Assembly: GCF_000425225.1 (NCBI RefSeq)
Contig: NZ_AULJ01000020.1
Location: forward strand, 1 to 64,000
Direction: 5' to 3'
Length of the DNA stretch: 64,000 nucleotides
From: Pontibacillus marinus BH030004 = DSM 16465
GTDB taxonomy: Bacteria > Bacillota > Bacilli > Bacillales > BH030062
Shown here one piece after another: positions 40,844 through 48,199 of the stretch; the stretch's first letter is position 1; every line of letters begins with the position of its first letter. Below the pieces are notes generated by a model. It made no database searches, had not been told where the DNA came from, and saw only the letters and a list, made by a program, of their open reading frames with translations. Made by a program: the position numbers and the translations under genes.

Positions 40844-41566
40844 TTAATGGTCAATCGGTGGTACATCCTTTGGGTTAAATTCTTTTAAGGAAACCAATAA
40901 CTCGTCTTTTTCATTCACAGAGGCAAAAAATACTCTTTTTACATCGGGAATATGTTTTTTCGTTAACTCTTCTCTTAACCATGATTCATTTCTTCGTATA
41001 TGCCTCAATAAATTATATTGAATTTCTCCATCTAAAATAACAGGTATATCATAACTATGCTGAGGAACTTGAACGTTCATATCCTCTCTTAAAACCCCTT
41101 CTTTTAAAGGATTTAACCGAACAGACATCTTGCCATTAGCCTCAATAACTGCCATTTCTACATCATTAATATTAAATACATCTTTCTCTCGAAGCATTTG
41201 TAGAATATTATCAATGGAATAATTTATTCTCTTCAGGTTATTCATGAGAAATTGACCATTGTAAATGACAATGGTGGGTTCAAATGTAAATAACCGTCCT
41301 ATTTTTCTGTTATTCATTTTGAGAAATATAATGAACTTCTGTAAAAGAGCAATAGCTATAATGGCAACTACGGTATGAATATGATTAATTTTCGGGTCTG
41401 CGATATCCGCTCCAACAACAGATCCCAAAACAAGTACTACAAGAAAATCAAAAACCGGTAATTCTCCTATCGATCGTTTCCCCATAAACAATCCCATCAT
41501 AAGTAGCAAGGGTAAAATGGTTACAATTCTACCTAAAACGACCAGGGAATCTGTTAATTGTGACAT
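40844..41566 (-). CDS. DUF421 membrane protein (YetF-like)
   Basis: A 240-residue protein. The first about 85 residues hold three membrane segments (TILPLLLMMGLFMGKR, FDFLVVLVLGSVVGAD, VVAIIAIALLQKFIIF). The cytosolic part has the DUF421/YetF pattern, with PTIVIYNGQFLMNNLKR and a segment on INYSIDNILQMLREKDV, VEMAVIEANGKMSV. The family (YetF, YdfR, YcaP) includes proteins linked to spore germination in Bacillus; the precise role is unresolved. Its 3' end faces the noncoding unit's terminator. Confidence 0.85.
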   Translation of the reverse strand: MSQLTDSLVVLGRIVTILPLLLMMGLFMGKRSIGELPVFDFLVVLVLGSVVGADIADPKINHIHTVVAIIAIALLQKFIIFLKMNNRKIGRLFTFEPTIVIYNGQFLMNNLKRINYSIDNILQMLREKDVFNINDVEMAVIEANGKMSVRLNPLKEGVLREDMNVQVPQHSYDIPVILDGEIQYNLLRHIRRNESWLREELTKKHIPDVKRVFFASVNEKDELLVSLKEFNPKDVPPIDH

Positions 41567-41610
41567 CTATACTCCACTCCTGTTTATAAACAAAATATAA
41601 TGCTAAAAAA

Positions 41611-41643
41611 GGCGAATCAATCATGGATAATGACTCGCCTCTT
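41611..41643 (-). terminator. Terminator of the small-gene pair
   Basis: AGGCGAATCA pairs with TGACTCGCCT with one mismatch; on the minus strand six T residues follow. Confidence 0.7.
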
Positions 41644-41649
41644 TACTCA

Positions 41650-41817
41650 CTATTTATTAAATTTAGAAACATCTAGAGCAATTGTATTATTGTTATTGTA
41701 TTGCTCTGCAAGACGTTCTGCTTCCTCTGCTTTTTCTTCCTCAACATGCTGTCCTGAATATGACTCAACTCTAGCTTCATTCATTTCCTTTACTTCACGA
41801 TCCCTCTTCATACTCAT
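41650..41817 (-). CDS. Small hydrophilic protein (55 aa)
   Basis: A 55-residue protein starting MSMKRDREVKEMNEARVESY and ending with LAEQYNNNNTIALDVSKFNK. AAGGAGG lies four to seven nt before the ATG at 41817. The tail resembles the tail of the 76-residue protein at 47263 (LAxxYxxNNTxAxDVS), pointing to a small paralogous family. Function is unknown. It follows an 88-residue gene by 8 bp and a terminator comes after it. Confidence 0.65.
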   Translation of the reverse strand: MSMKRDREVKEMNEARVESYSGQHVEEEKAEEAERLAEQYNNNNTIALDVSKFNK

Positions 41818-41825
41818 TGACCTCC

Positions 41826-42092
41826 TTACCCTTTCATTTTGTGCATGACTTTTTCCATTTCATTGACTAAAGTAGATACTTCATCAACTTGTAGCGGAAC
41901 AGGTAGTTGATCATTTAGAATCATTGTACATACCTCTCCTTTTTGCTGTTGAGATTGCAAGTATTGAGATAGTGCTTCTAATTGTTCCTCGTCAAAGACC
42001 GAATTTGTATTTAAATGTTTGATATTTGTCAATACAAATTCTTGATCTTCATTTACATGCCCACTCATCATATTCCCATTAAATTCGTACAT
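41826..42092 (-). CDS. Small soluble protein, unknown (88 aa)
   Basis: An 88-residue protein. It has an FVLTNIKHLNTNSVFDEEQL stretch, a helical SQYLQSQQQKGE and a C-terminal helix STLVNEMEKVMHKMK. No motif or family is recognised. The 8-bp gap to the next small gene indicates a two-gene operon. The RBS before the ATG (AAGTGGGAAG) is moderate. Confidence 0.55.
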   Translation of the reverse strand: MYEFNGNMMSGHVNEDQEFVLTNIKHLNTNSVFDEEQLEALSQYLQSQQQKGEVCTMILNDQLPVPLQVDEVSTLVNEMEKVMHKMKG

Positions 42093-42159
42093 CTAGCTTC
42101 CCACTTTCCTACCCAGTGATAATATTAGTTTGGCATGAGTCTTCTTGATCTATGCACAT

Positions 42160-42200
42160 ACAAAAGGTGCGGATACACATTATGTATCCGCACCTTTTGT
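42160..42200 (-). terminator. Terminator of liaFSR
   Basis: ACAAAAGGTGCGGATACA pairs perfectly with its reverse complement (18 bp) around a 5-nt loop, right after liaR. Confidence 0.9.
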
Positions 42201-42210
42201 AGTTATTTAT

Positions 42211-42843
42211 TTAGTTCACTAAGTCATGTTTAAATGCATAAATTACTGCTTGTGTCCGATCATGCACCTCAAGCTTTCCAAGTACATTGCTAACATGAAC
42301 TTTGACTGTTTTCATGGCTATATAGAGTTCATCAGCAATTTCTTGATTGGATTTCCCTTCAGCCATAAGTTTTAACACTTCTTTCTCTCTTTCTGTTAAA
42401 TCCTCATGAAGATCATTTTGCGGTTTTGTCCGCATTTTATTCATGATTTTCCCGGTTACTTCCGGCTCTAAAATAGACTGACCTTCATACGTGGCTCGGA
42501 TAGCGTCTGCAATCTCATTCGCTTTAGAAGTTTTCAACATGTAGCTTGTTGCTCCCGCTTCAAGTGCCGGATATACTTTTTCATCATCCAGGAAACTTGT
42601 AACCACAATAATTTTTGCTTCAGGCCATTTTTGAACAATTTCTTTCGTAGCTTCAATTCCGTCCATATGATCCATAACGAGATCCATTAATATGATATCC
42701 GGCTTATGCTCAAGGGCTAAGTCAATCGCTTCCTGACCGTCATCTGCCTCTGCAATGACTTCAATATCAGATTGAGAAGATAAGTATGCTGAAACACCAA
42801 TTCGAACCATTTCATGATCATCTGCAAAAAGCACTCTAATCAT
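42211..42843 (-). CDS. liaR: Response regulator LiaR
   Basis: A 210-residue NarL/FixJ-type response regulator (211 in B. subtilis). The receiver domain has the acidic pair in LFADDHEMVRIG, phosphoacceptor Asp54 in IILMDLVMDHMDG, and the Lys in MLKTSKANE. A LuxR-type helix-turn-helix follows: LTEREKEVLKLMAEGKSNQE then the VKVHVSNVLGKL helix. It activates the lia promoter under cell-envelope stress. The start is the ATG at 42843, which overlaps the end of liaS by 8 nt; a longer frame begins at 42855. Confidence 0.92.
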   Translation of the reverse strand: MIRVLFADDHEMVRIGVSAYLSSQSDIEVIAEADDGQEAIDLALEHKPDIILMDLVMDHMDGIEATKEIVQKWPEAKIIVVTSFLDDEKVYPALEAGATSYMLKTSKANEIADAIRATYEGQSILEPEVTGKIMNKMRTKPQNDLHEDLTEREKEVLKLMAEGKSNQEIADELYIAMKTVKVHVSNVLGKLEVHDRTQAVIYAFKHDLVN

Positions 42844-43876
42844 CTTGCTCACCATCCTTTGCTCGGTATGGAATTTTGACTTCCAAACGTGTTCCTTGAT
42901 TCTTTACGCTTACGACCTTTAACGTCCCTCCGACTTCTAAGGCTCGTTCGTTCATATTTTGTAATCCATAAGAACTTGTTTTTTCCTCTTCCATATTAAA
43001 GCCTACACCATCATCCATGACACGCATGATGACCATATCATCCCGTTCAATTAACATCGCATTTAAACTGTTGGCCTTGGCATGTCGAAGTGTGTTCGAA
43101 ACCGCTTCTTGAAGAATTCGAAAAAGCTGATCTTCTATTCCTTTATCTACGTTAAGATCTTCAATTTTCCAATCAATCTCTATAGGAACTTTTTGTGTTA
43201 ATTCCACGAGTAATTCTTCCATTCCTTCTCTCAGGGACTTCCCTTTTAAAGCAGCTGGTCTTAAGTGAAGTAATAGTGCTCGCATTTCTAATTGTGATTG
43301 CTGAATCATTTTCTCCACCATATCCAATTGTTTTTGTATGGCCGTATTTTTCGCTTCATTTGAATCATTCACGGCTGACATCATCATCGAAGCTGCAAAT
43401 AGTTGCTGACTAACAGAATCATGAAGCTCTCGAGCTAAACGATTCCGCTCTTGAATAACAACCTCTTGCAAGCTTTGCTCTCGTTCATGAGCTCGTTCCG
43501 TGGCCAGCTTTTGAGAGAGTTCAGCTTGCTGCTTAAGTTTGCTTTCAAGCTTCTGCAACTGTTCCTGCAAATAAAAGAACTCATGATAGGACTCACCCAT
43601 ATCATTAGAAAGCTTTTGCCCCTTGATTAGTTCATCTAAGCGATAACTAATTTTATAAATACGATTTCTCCAAAACCAGCCATATATAGCACCACCAATT
43701 AAACCTCCACCTAGTGAAACAGATATAACGAATAGCCAATAAGGAATATCAAACGTTTCTTTTTTCCATATATCTGAAAATTGCTCTAAAGGAAACGTTA
43801 GAAAAGTTCCCGCTAATAAAAATGAAGTGAGCACAAATGAGAAAAGCAACCCTGCTAAGGCCTGACGTAACATCAT
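42836..43876 (-). CDS. liaS: Sensor histidine kinase LiaS
   Basis: A 346-residue membrane kinase. Two N-terminal membrane segments (LAGLLFSFVLTSFLLAGTFL and WLFVISVSLGGGLIGGAIYG) enclose a short extracellular loop of about 20 residues, the intramembrane-sensing layout. A HAMP-like linker and coiled coil lead to a HisKA_3 domain with the phosphorylated His in RLARELHDSVSQQL. The ATPase domain has DDGVGFN and GLQNMNERA. It pairs with LiaR; LiaF keeps it off. Overlaps are 4 nt with liaF and 8 nt with liaR. Confidence 0.92.
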   Translation of the reverse strand: MMLRQALAGLLFSFVLTSFLLAGTFLTFPLEQFSDIWKKETFDIPYWLFVISVSLGGGLIGGAIYGWFWRNRIYKISYRLDELIKGQKLSNDMGESYHEFFYLQEQLQKLESKLKQQAELSQKLATERAHEREQSLQEVVIQERNRLARELHDSVSQQLFAASMMMSAVNDSNEAKNTAIQKQLDMVEKMIQQSQLEMRALLLHLRPAALKGKSLREGMEELLVELTQKVPIEIDWKIEDLNVDKGIEDQLFRILQEAVSNTLRHAKANSLNAMLIERDDMVIMRVMDDGVGFNMEEEKTSSYGLQNMNERALEVGGTLKVVSVKNQGTRLEVKIPYRAKDGEQDD

Positions 43877-44595
43877 ATTCGCTTCACCTCAATGTTCCCA
43901 GACATTAAGGAGGTGATAATTTTCACACGTGGCTTATCACTAGCGTAATCTGTTGTTTGATATGACAATTGATGATTCCACAAATTCATGTGATATTGCC
44001 CAAGAATATTGGCTCTCCCTACTAAGGAGCTATGTTGTATGCTCACTTCGACTTCGTAAGGAACGTAAATTTCAATATTTCCTATAAAATGTCGAATAGA
44101 AATAAATGAATCATCCGGTAATACTGTATTACTCAGGTCTAACACACGATCTCCAAAGGTTCCTTGAATATTTACGTCATGCCATTCATAGGCATTCTCA
44201 CTAGTGACTTGGTCTCCCCACAGTCGCTGTTGCAGAAAAGGTTTCATTTCAAGTAGAGCTTCTGTATGGTCTGTGTTATGTTCTGGCGTTTGCCACTTAA
44301 TCGGATCTTTTGTGGATTTATAATATTCTCTTAAGATAAGGATAAGTCCGATAATAATAATAAAACGTACGGCCATCATATTAATGATCGTAAAGGTTAA
44401 AAAGACAATGCCTACCCAAAATAGAATCTTACCAAGTGAACGATGAAAATTTCTCCACCCAAAATAAACCATAATCCCAAAGATAACCACTGAAAAAATG
44501 AGCACCTTATTAAAGAAAACAATCTCAATTATAAGGAGGATCACCCCAATCATGAGGATCCAATTGATGTTTTTTGTGCTTATTCGATTAAACAT
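43873..44595 (-). CDS. liaF: LiaF, inhibitor of LiaRS signalling
   Basis: A 240-residue membrane protein (241 in B. subtilis). The N-terminal half has about four membrane segments (INWILMIGVILLIIEIVFF; VLIFSVVIFGIMVYFG; ILFWVGIVFLTFTIIN; FIIIIGLILILREYY). The C-terminal half is the soluble DUF2154-type beta-domain with IQGTFGDRVLDLSN, IRHFIGNIEIYVPYEVEV and IITSLMSGNIEVKRI. LiaF represses LiaS in the absence of stress. The ATG at 44595 has GGGGGAG upstream. Between it and liaH lie 463 bp of repeats. Confidence 0.9.
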   Translation of the reverse strand: MFNRISTKNINWILMIGVILLIIEIVFFNKVLIFSVVIFGIMVYFGWRNFHRSLGKILFWVGIVFLTFTIINMMAVRFIIIIGLILILREYYKSTKDPIKWQTPEHNTDHTEALLEMKPFLQQRLWGDQVTSENAYEWHDVNIQGTFGDRVLDLSNTVLPDDSFISIRHFIGNIEIYVPYEVEVSIQHSSLVGRANILGQYHMNLWNHQLSYQTTDYASDKPRVKIITSLMSGNIEVKRI

Positions 44596-44628
44596 GGTGG
44601 CTCTCCCCCTTTGTTTGATATGTAAGTA

Positions 44629-44985
44629 AGAAAAGCGTAAGCGCCCGTTTAGCAACGAAGGGACTGGACTGAGCCCGTAGTACGATTAACCAAACTTGCT
44701 GATTGGCAAGCCGACAGGCGCAGACAGAAGCTTAGTTGCCGTGGTACTTTTACTTAGAAATTTTAACTACGTCGACTTTCTTCCTTGTTAAAATTTCATG
44801 TCTCAAACGTGTAAAGGAAACACGATGAACCTTGGTGAATCGATGTTGACTTATCGTACGGAGAAAGTGATAAGGATAAGGAAGATCGGTTAAGTTCGTC
44901 ACGTCCTGTGACAACGTCGATCTGACCCACGTCGTGTGGGCCCAAGTCCATTCGTTGCTGGGCGCTGGAGCTAGACATCTAAGCG
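44629..44985. repeat. Intergenic repeat, family B copy 1 (interrupted)
   Basis: The left part (AAGCGCCCGTTTAGCAACGA at 44640) and the right parts (AAAGGAAACACGA; GAATCGATGTTGACTTATC; GGGCGCTGGAGCTAGACATC) match copy 2 at 46236. Arms GTACGAT (44680-44686) and ATCGTAC (44853-44859) pair. About 120 bp including family C sequence is inserted between the left arm and the middle block. Confidence 0.8.
44691..44739. repeat. Intergenic repeat, family C copy 1
   Basis: AACTTGCTGATTGGCAAGCC followed by AGGCGCAGACAGAAGCTTAG and TTGC; it matches 57833-57873. It contains a small CTTGC/GCAAG hairpin. Confidence 0.75.
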
Positions 44986-45003
44986 TCGTTACAACTTTCT
45001 TCT

Positions 45004-45050
45004 TTATTCCTGAAAAAGACGCAGCTATCTGCGCCTTTTTAAGCATAGCA
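45004..45050 (-). terminator. Terminator of liaIH
   Basis: GACGCAGATAGCTGCGTC-type hairpin: AAAAGACGCAG and CTGCGCCTTTTT flank a short loop (around 45014-45042), just downstream of liaH on the minus strand. The pairing AAAGGCGCAG/GACGCAG has a mismatch. Confidence 0.55.
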
Positions 45051-45058
45051 TATTTCTT

Positions 45059-45700
45059 CTACTTCGATGCAACGCTTTCTTGTTCCTTCATTCTCTTTTC
45101 TAATTGCTCAATTTTACTGTCAAATGTATTCCGATAGTAGGCACTATTTACTTTATGTTCAATGTTTTGCATGTATTGATCTAATTCGGAAAACTTAGAA
45201 TAAGGGTTCTCAGCAGATTGATCCATTACATGATTGATACGGTTGTGCGCACGAGCAATGTTCTCACGTCCCATTAGCTCCATACGTTTCAAACGCATAT
45301 CCTTTAAACGATGCTTCATTTCTTCATATTTTTGCTCAAGGCTTTCGAGTTGCTCTGAAGCTTGTTGGCGCATTTGATCCATTCGATCTGCTCTAGCTTG
45401 GTATTCTTCATATTCTTGAATTGCAAATTGATACATGGATTCTTCTCCGGCTTTTTGAGCTACATCTGATTGCTTTTTACGTTTATCTGCCATCTCTTTT
45501 GCCTGGTGATATTCACGAGTGAACTCCTCTTTCAAACGATACTGACGTTCAACAAGCTTACGTACTTTTTCGGTTTCCTTTTCACTTTCGCGAAGATACT
45601 GATTCAGTTTAACAATTGGGTTTTGTTCCTCTTTCTCATCTAACATGCCATGAATATCTGCTGAAATTGTGTCTTTGATTCGAGAAAATAAATTCGCCAT
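45059..45700 (-). CDS. liaH: LiaH, PspA/IM30-family membrane-stress protein
   Basis: A 213-residue, almost entirely helical PspA/IM30 protein (225 in B. subtilis). It starts NLFSRIKDTISADIHGMLDE and continues with long coiled coils (KETEKVRKLVERQYRLKEEF; EQLESLEQKYEEMKHRLKDM). The family forms large oligomers on the cytosolic membrane face under envelope stress. The ATG at 45700 follows AAGGAGAG. It lies 15 bp after liaI and its expression should depend on LiaR. Confidence 0.9.
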   Translation of the reverse strand: MANLFSRIKDTISADIHGMLDEKEEQNPIVKLNQYLRESEKETEKVRKLVERQYRLKEEFTREYHQAKEMADKRKKQSDVAQKAGEESMYQFAIQEYEEYQARADRMDQMRQQASEQLESLEQKYEEMKHRLKDMRLKRMELMGRENIARAHNRINHVMDQSAENPYSKFSELDQYMQNIEHKVNSAYYRNTFDSKIEQLEKRMKEQESVASK

Positions 45701-45715
45701 CAATAATCTCTCCTT

Positions 45716-46069
45716 TTAGTATTTATTTAGTTCAGCCCATTGCTTTTCAAAATTTACAAATGGGTCGTCTTGCGTTTCTTCAGTTCCAATGCCGTCATTT
45801 CGTCTCCACTTTTTATAAATGATATACAGCACATATGCCGCCGCTACACCTACAACAGCATAGATGTTGGAAACCGTGAAACTTAATACGACAAAGCCTA
45901 GAATCACCCACAAAATTTTCTTCGCTGTGGAATCTGTTTTCATAAATTGTTTAAAGATCACGTACAACAACCAAACTCCTGCTGCAAGCATGATCATAGG
46001 ACCAAGATTCGCCACCAATACTGCTAGTGCGACTAGCCCAGCTATAAACCAAAGAAATTGTTTCATCAT
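45716..46069 (-). CDS. liaI: LiaI-like membrane anchor protein
   Basis: A 117-residue protein with about four membrane segments (QFLWFIAGLVALAVLVANLG; MIMLAAGVWLLYVIF; KKILWVILGFVVLSFTVSNI; VVGVAAAYVLYIIYKKW) and a polar C-terminal tail. B. subtilis LiaI is a small membrane protein that anchors LiaH; this copy is of similar size and in the same place, first in the operon before liaH. Proteins of this kind are often mislabelled as flagellar. GGAGG lies before the ATG pair. Confidence 0.8.
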   Translation of the reverse strand: MMKQFLWFIAGLVALAVLVANLGPMIMLAAGVWLLYVIFKQFMKTDSTAKKILWVILGFVVLSFTVSNIYAVVGVAAAYVLYIIYKKWRRNDGIGTEETQDDPFVNFEKQWAELNKY

Positions 46070-46431
46070 TATTGCCTCCTCTCTGTGATCTTGTCTTTAT
46101 CTTACCGAGTTATGAAGCTTCACATAATGATCCTGGGATATATTTTGAACTAAGCCTTTAGACGTATAAGCATGTAAGCCTCATGAATTCATCGCATTTC
46201 CAGCATGTTTTTTCTCGTCGTGTAAATACTATACCAGAAAGGCGCAAGCGCCCGTTTAGCAACGTATATGCTGGACTGAGCCGCAGTAAGATAAAGGAAA
46301 CACGAAGAACGAAGTGATTCGATGTTGACTTATCTTACGGAGGTGAGGGAAGCATACTAGTTGCTGGGCACTAGAGCTAGACATCTAAGAGTTACAATGC
46401 TTTTATAAAAAGTGAAAAGGAGGGAGCTTAT
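46070..46431. other. Gap between liaI and yteA with a family B repeat
   Basis: 362 bp without a gene. It contains the upstream region of liaI (no LiaR box I could identify with confidence) and family B copy 2. Confidence 0.6.
46236..46390. repeat. Intergenic repeat, family B copy 2
   Basis: An uninterrupted copy of about 155 bp: GGCGCAAGCGCCCGTTTAGC at the left, GTAAGATAA (46286-46294) pairing with TTATCTTAC (46330-46338), and GGGCACTAGAGCTAGACATC at the right. In copy 1 the same arms pair with a C-G in place of an A-T. Confidence 0.85.
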
Positions 46432-47217
46432 ATGCTTACTTCACAACAACAAGCCTCTTTCAAGCAAGAGCTACAAAAGCAAAAACAAGAATTGCTCTCT
46501 CATCTAGAGCAAAATGATCATTTTGACCTTGAAACGGCATCCGTTCATGGGTCCGTAGATGAATTATCGAATTATGACAATCACCCTGGTGATAATGCCA
46601 GCTATCTATATGAGCGCGAAAAAGATATTGCTTTAAATGAGCATGCTGAAGATGAGTTAAAAAACATTAATCATGCTCTAGAGCGTATGAACCAAGGCAC
46701 TTATGGTCAATGCGAGGAATGTGGAAAAGACATCCCGGCTGAACGTCTTGAAGCATTACCTACAACGACTTTTTGTATAGAACACAGCCGTGACCAAGAA
46801 GAACATGAACGTCGTCCCGTTGAGGAAGAAATAATTCAACCTGGATTACGCCGAGAATCAGATGAGGAATCTGGAACAAACTTTTACGATGCAGAAGACT
46901 CTTGGCAAGATGTAGCACGCTATGGAACATCTGAGACGCCTTCTGATTTCTCAGGACAGGATATCGATGACTATAGTGATACCTACATTAATTCAGATGA
47001 ACCCGTTAACTATGTAGAGGATTATGAAAACTTTACTGGTGTTGATATGTATGGAAAAGAAGTGAAGGTGTATCCCAATCCTTCACATGAAGAATATGAA
47101 GAAGACCTCGATGAATCAGGTATGATGTCTGTAGTTGGAGAGCTTCACTATCATGAAACAGATGGGTACGTCGATGAGAAAGCAAAGGAAGAAGAAGAGG
47201 ATAACTTTTGGAAATAA
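46432..47217 (+). CDS. yteA: YteA-like TraR/DksA zinc-finger protein
   Basis: A 261-residue protein. An N-terminal coiled-coil region (FKQELQKQKQELLSHLEQND) leads to a DksA/TraR-type zinc finger: GQCEECGKDIPAERLEALP and FCIEHS, i.e. C-x2-C and C-x2-H. A long acidic C-terminal tail follows. The N-terminal half shows DNHPGDNASYLYEREKDIAL, a hallmark of the Bacillus YteA/YocK group. YteA is treated as sporulation-associated in some annotations; whether it binds RNA polymerase is not known. AAGGAGGGAG precedes the ATG. Confidence 0.85.
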   Translation: MLTSQQQASFKQELQKQKQELLSHLEQNDHFDLETASVHGSVDELSNYDNHPGDNASYLYEREKDIALNEHAEDELKNINHALERMNQGTYGQCEECGKDIPAERLEALPTTTFCIEHSRDQEEHERRPVEEEIIQPGLRRESDEESGTNFYDAEDSWQDVARYGTSETPSDFSGQDIDDYSDTYINSDEPVNYVEDYENFTGVDMYGKEVKVYPNPSHEEYEEDLDESGMMSVVGELHYHETDGYVDEKAKEEEEDNFWK

Positions 47218-47227
47218 ATAGAAAAAC

Positions 47228-47256
47228 AAAATCCTACCTCATTATGGGTAGGATTT
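47228..47256. terminator. Bidirectional terminator
   Basis: AAATCCTACC pairs perfectly with GGTAGGATTT; T residues follow on both strands, between convergent genes. Confidence 0.85.
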
Positions 47257-47262
47257 GTTTCT

Positions 47263-47493
47263 TTAGTCATGATTTTTTAGTTCTTTTTCCATATCGCTTT
47301 CTCTTTTACCCTTAGCCGAAACATCAATAGCTGGAGTGTTGTTATATAAATAATGATGAGCTAAAGATTCACCTTCAGTTTGACCATCATCTCCATCTTG
47401 GTTGTTAAACGCCTTATTGATTTCAATATTGGCATTGAAAGCTTCAGACATTTCATTATGGGTTTCTTCATTGTTCTTACGTTTTTTTGACAT
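47263..47493 (-). CDS. Small hydrophilic protein (76 aa)
   Basis: A 76-residue polar protein (KKRKNNEETHNEMSEAFNAN at the start; LAHHYLYNNTPAIDVSAKGK near the end). The LAxxYxxNNTxAxDVS element is shared with the 55-residue protein at 41650, so the two may be relatives. There is no membrane segment or cysteine. Function is unknown. AGGAGGGATGATCG precedes the ATG, a clear RBS. Confidence 0.6.
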   Translation of the reverse strand: MSKKRKNNEETHNEMSEAFNANIEINKAFNNQDGDDGQTEGESLAHHYLYNNTPAIDVSAKGKRESDMEKELKNHD

Positions 47494-47702
47494 CGATCAT
47501 CCCTCCTCTTAGTTGTTAGTATTTCTAAAAGAGGTACGTTTACTCAAGAAGGAGTTAAACTGATTTCAATATCAATTCCCCTATAGGACTTTAACACTTG
47601 ATTCTATTTTTTAAACGTAAAGCATTTTGAATGAGGTTATCTTAGGAACGCATGATATTTAACATAGTTACGCAAACTATGTTATCGAAAGGAGGCATCA
47701 CG

Positions 47703-47870
47703 ATGACGAAACGTAAAGTCGCACATGATGCAGCATTACGCAACAATAATACCCCTACAGAAAGCTTGGAAAATGTTGAGCTTACCAACGAATCCAAGAA
47801 CCGTGAAGATATGCAACGCGCAGCTAATCGTAATTCGAAGCAAGGAAGAAAAGGTAAAAATGACTTGTAA
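47703..47870 (+). CDS. Small basic protein (55 aa), spore-protein-like
   Basis: A 55-residue, Lys/Arg/Asn-rich protein (TKRKVAHDAALRNNN...SKQGRKGKNDL). Composition resembles minor small acid-soluble or YfhD-type spore proteins but no family is recognised. AAAGGAGG lies 8 nt before the ATG at 47703, which fixes the start; the upstream in-frame ATG at 47652 is not needed. A terminator follows directly. Confidence 0.6.
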   Translation: MTKRKVAHDAALRNNNTPTESLENVELTNESKNREDMQRAANRNSKQGRKGKNDL

Positions 47871-47876
47871 TGAAGA

Positions 47877-47900
47877 AAGACCCGTTTTTAAGCGGGTCTT
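47877..47900 (+). terminator. Terminator of small basic protein gene
   Basis: AGACCCG pairs with CGGGTCT around an 8-nt loop. Confidence 0.75.
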
Positions 47901-47934
47901 CTATGTATGGTTTATCAGGCAAGTTATTAAAAAA

Positions 47935-48120
47935 TCACACATTAAACATATCCATCATAAACTTCCCCATCCCTCTTATCAGATAAAACACTAGTCGAAT
48001 TGGTAAAAATAGAAGCTCAGGTAAAAGAAACAATATATCGAATAACATATCAACCCAATTATATACACCTAATTTTTTTCTTTCTCTTCTTCTCTCTTTT
48101 CTTTTTCGCCAAATCCCCAC
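47935..48120 (-). CDS. Small basic membrane protein (61 aa)
   Basis: A 61-residue protein with a very basic N-terminus (WRKRKERRRERKK) and a long hydrophobic part (WVDMLFDILFLLPELLFLP, IRLVFYLIRGMGK). It is probably membrane-inserted with the Arg-rich end inside. AAGGAGG is 8 nt before the GTG at 48120, the strongest support for a real gene. Function is unknown. Confidence 0.6.
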   Translation of the reverse strand: MGIWRKRKERRRERKKLGVYNWVDMLFDILFLLPELLFLPIRLVFYLIRGMGKFMMDMFNV

Positions 48121-48199
48121 TGTTTTACCCCTCCTTCATATTTACTAATTTATTCAGTTGCATGATCATTAAAACCTTTTTCATTTGAGACTTATACTC

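Larger units (their letters stand above)
44596..45058. other. Repeat-filled gap between liaH and liaF
   Basis: 463 bp without a supported gene. It contains family B copy 1 in two pieces, family C copy 1 and other palindromic pieces such as CACGTCCTGTGACAACGTCG and CCCACGTCGTGTGGG. The 98-residue open frame across it has no protein-like features. Confidence 0.7.

Noticed and set aside
44750-45046. A 98-residue open frame on the minus strand
   Set aside because: It lies wholly in repeat sequence, has no RBS and a random-looking composition.
46070-46235. LiaR binding site upstream of liaI
   Set aside because: I could not find a convincing inverted repeat matching the known lia box.
44629-46390. 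Possible CRISPR or insertion sequence
   Set aside because: The repeats are few, long, not regularly spaced, and there is no cas gene or transposase.
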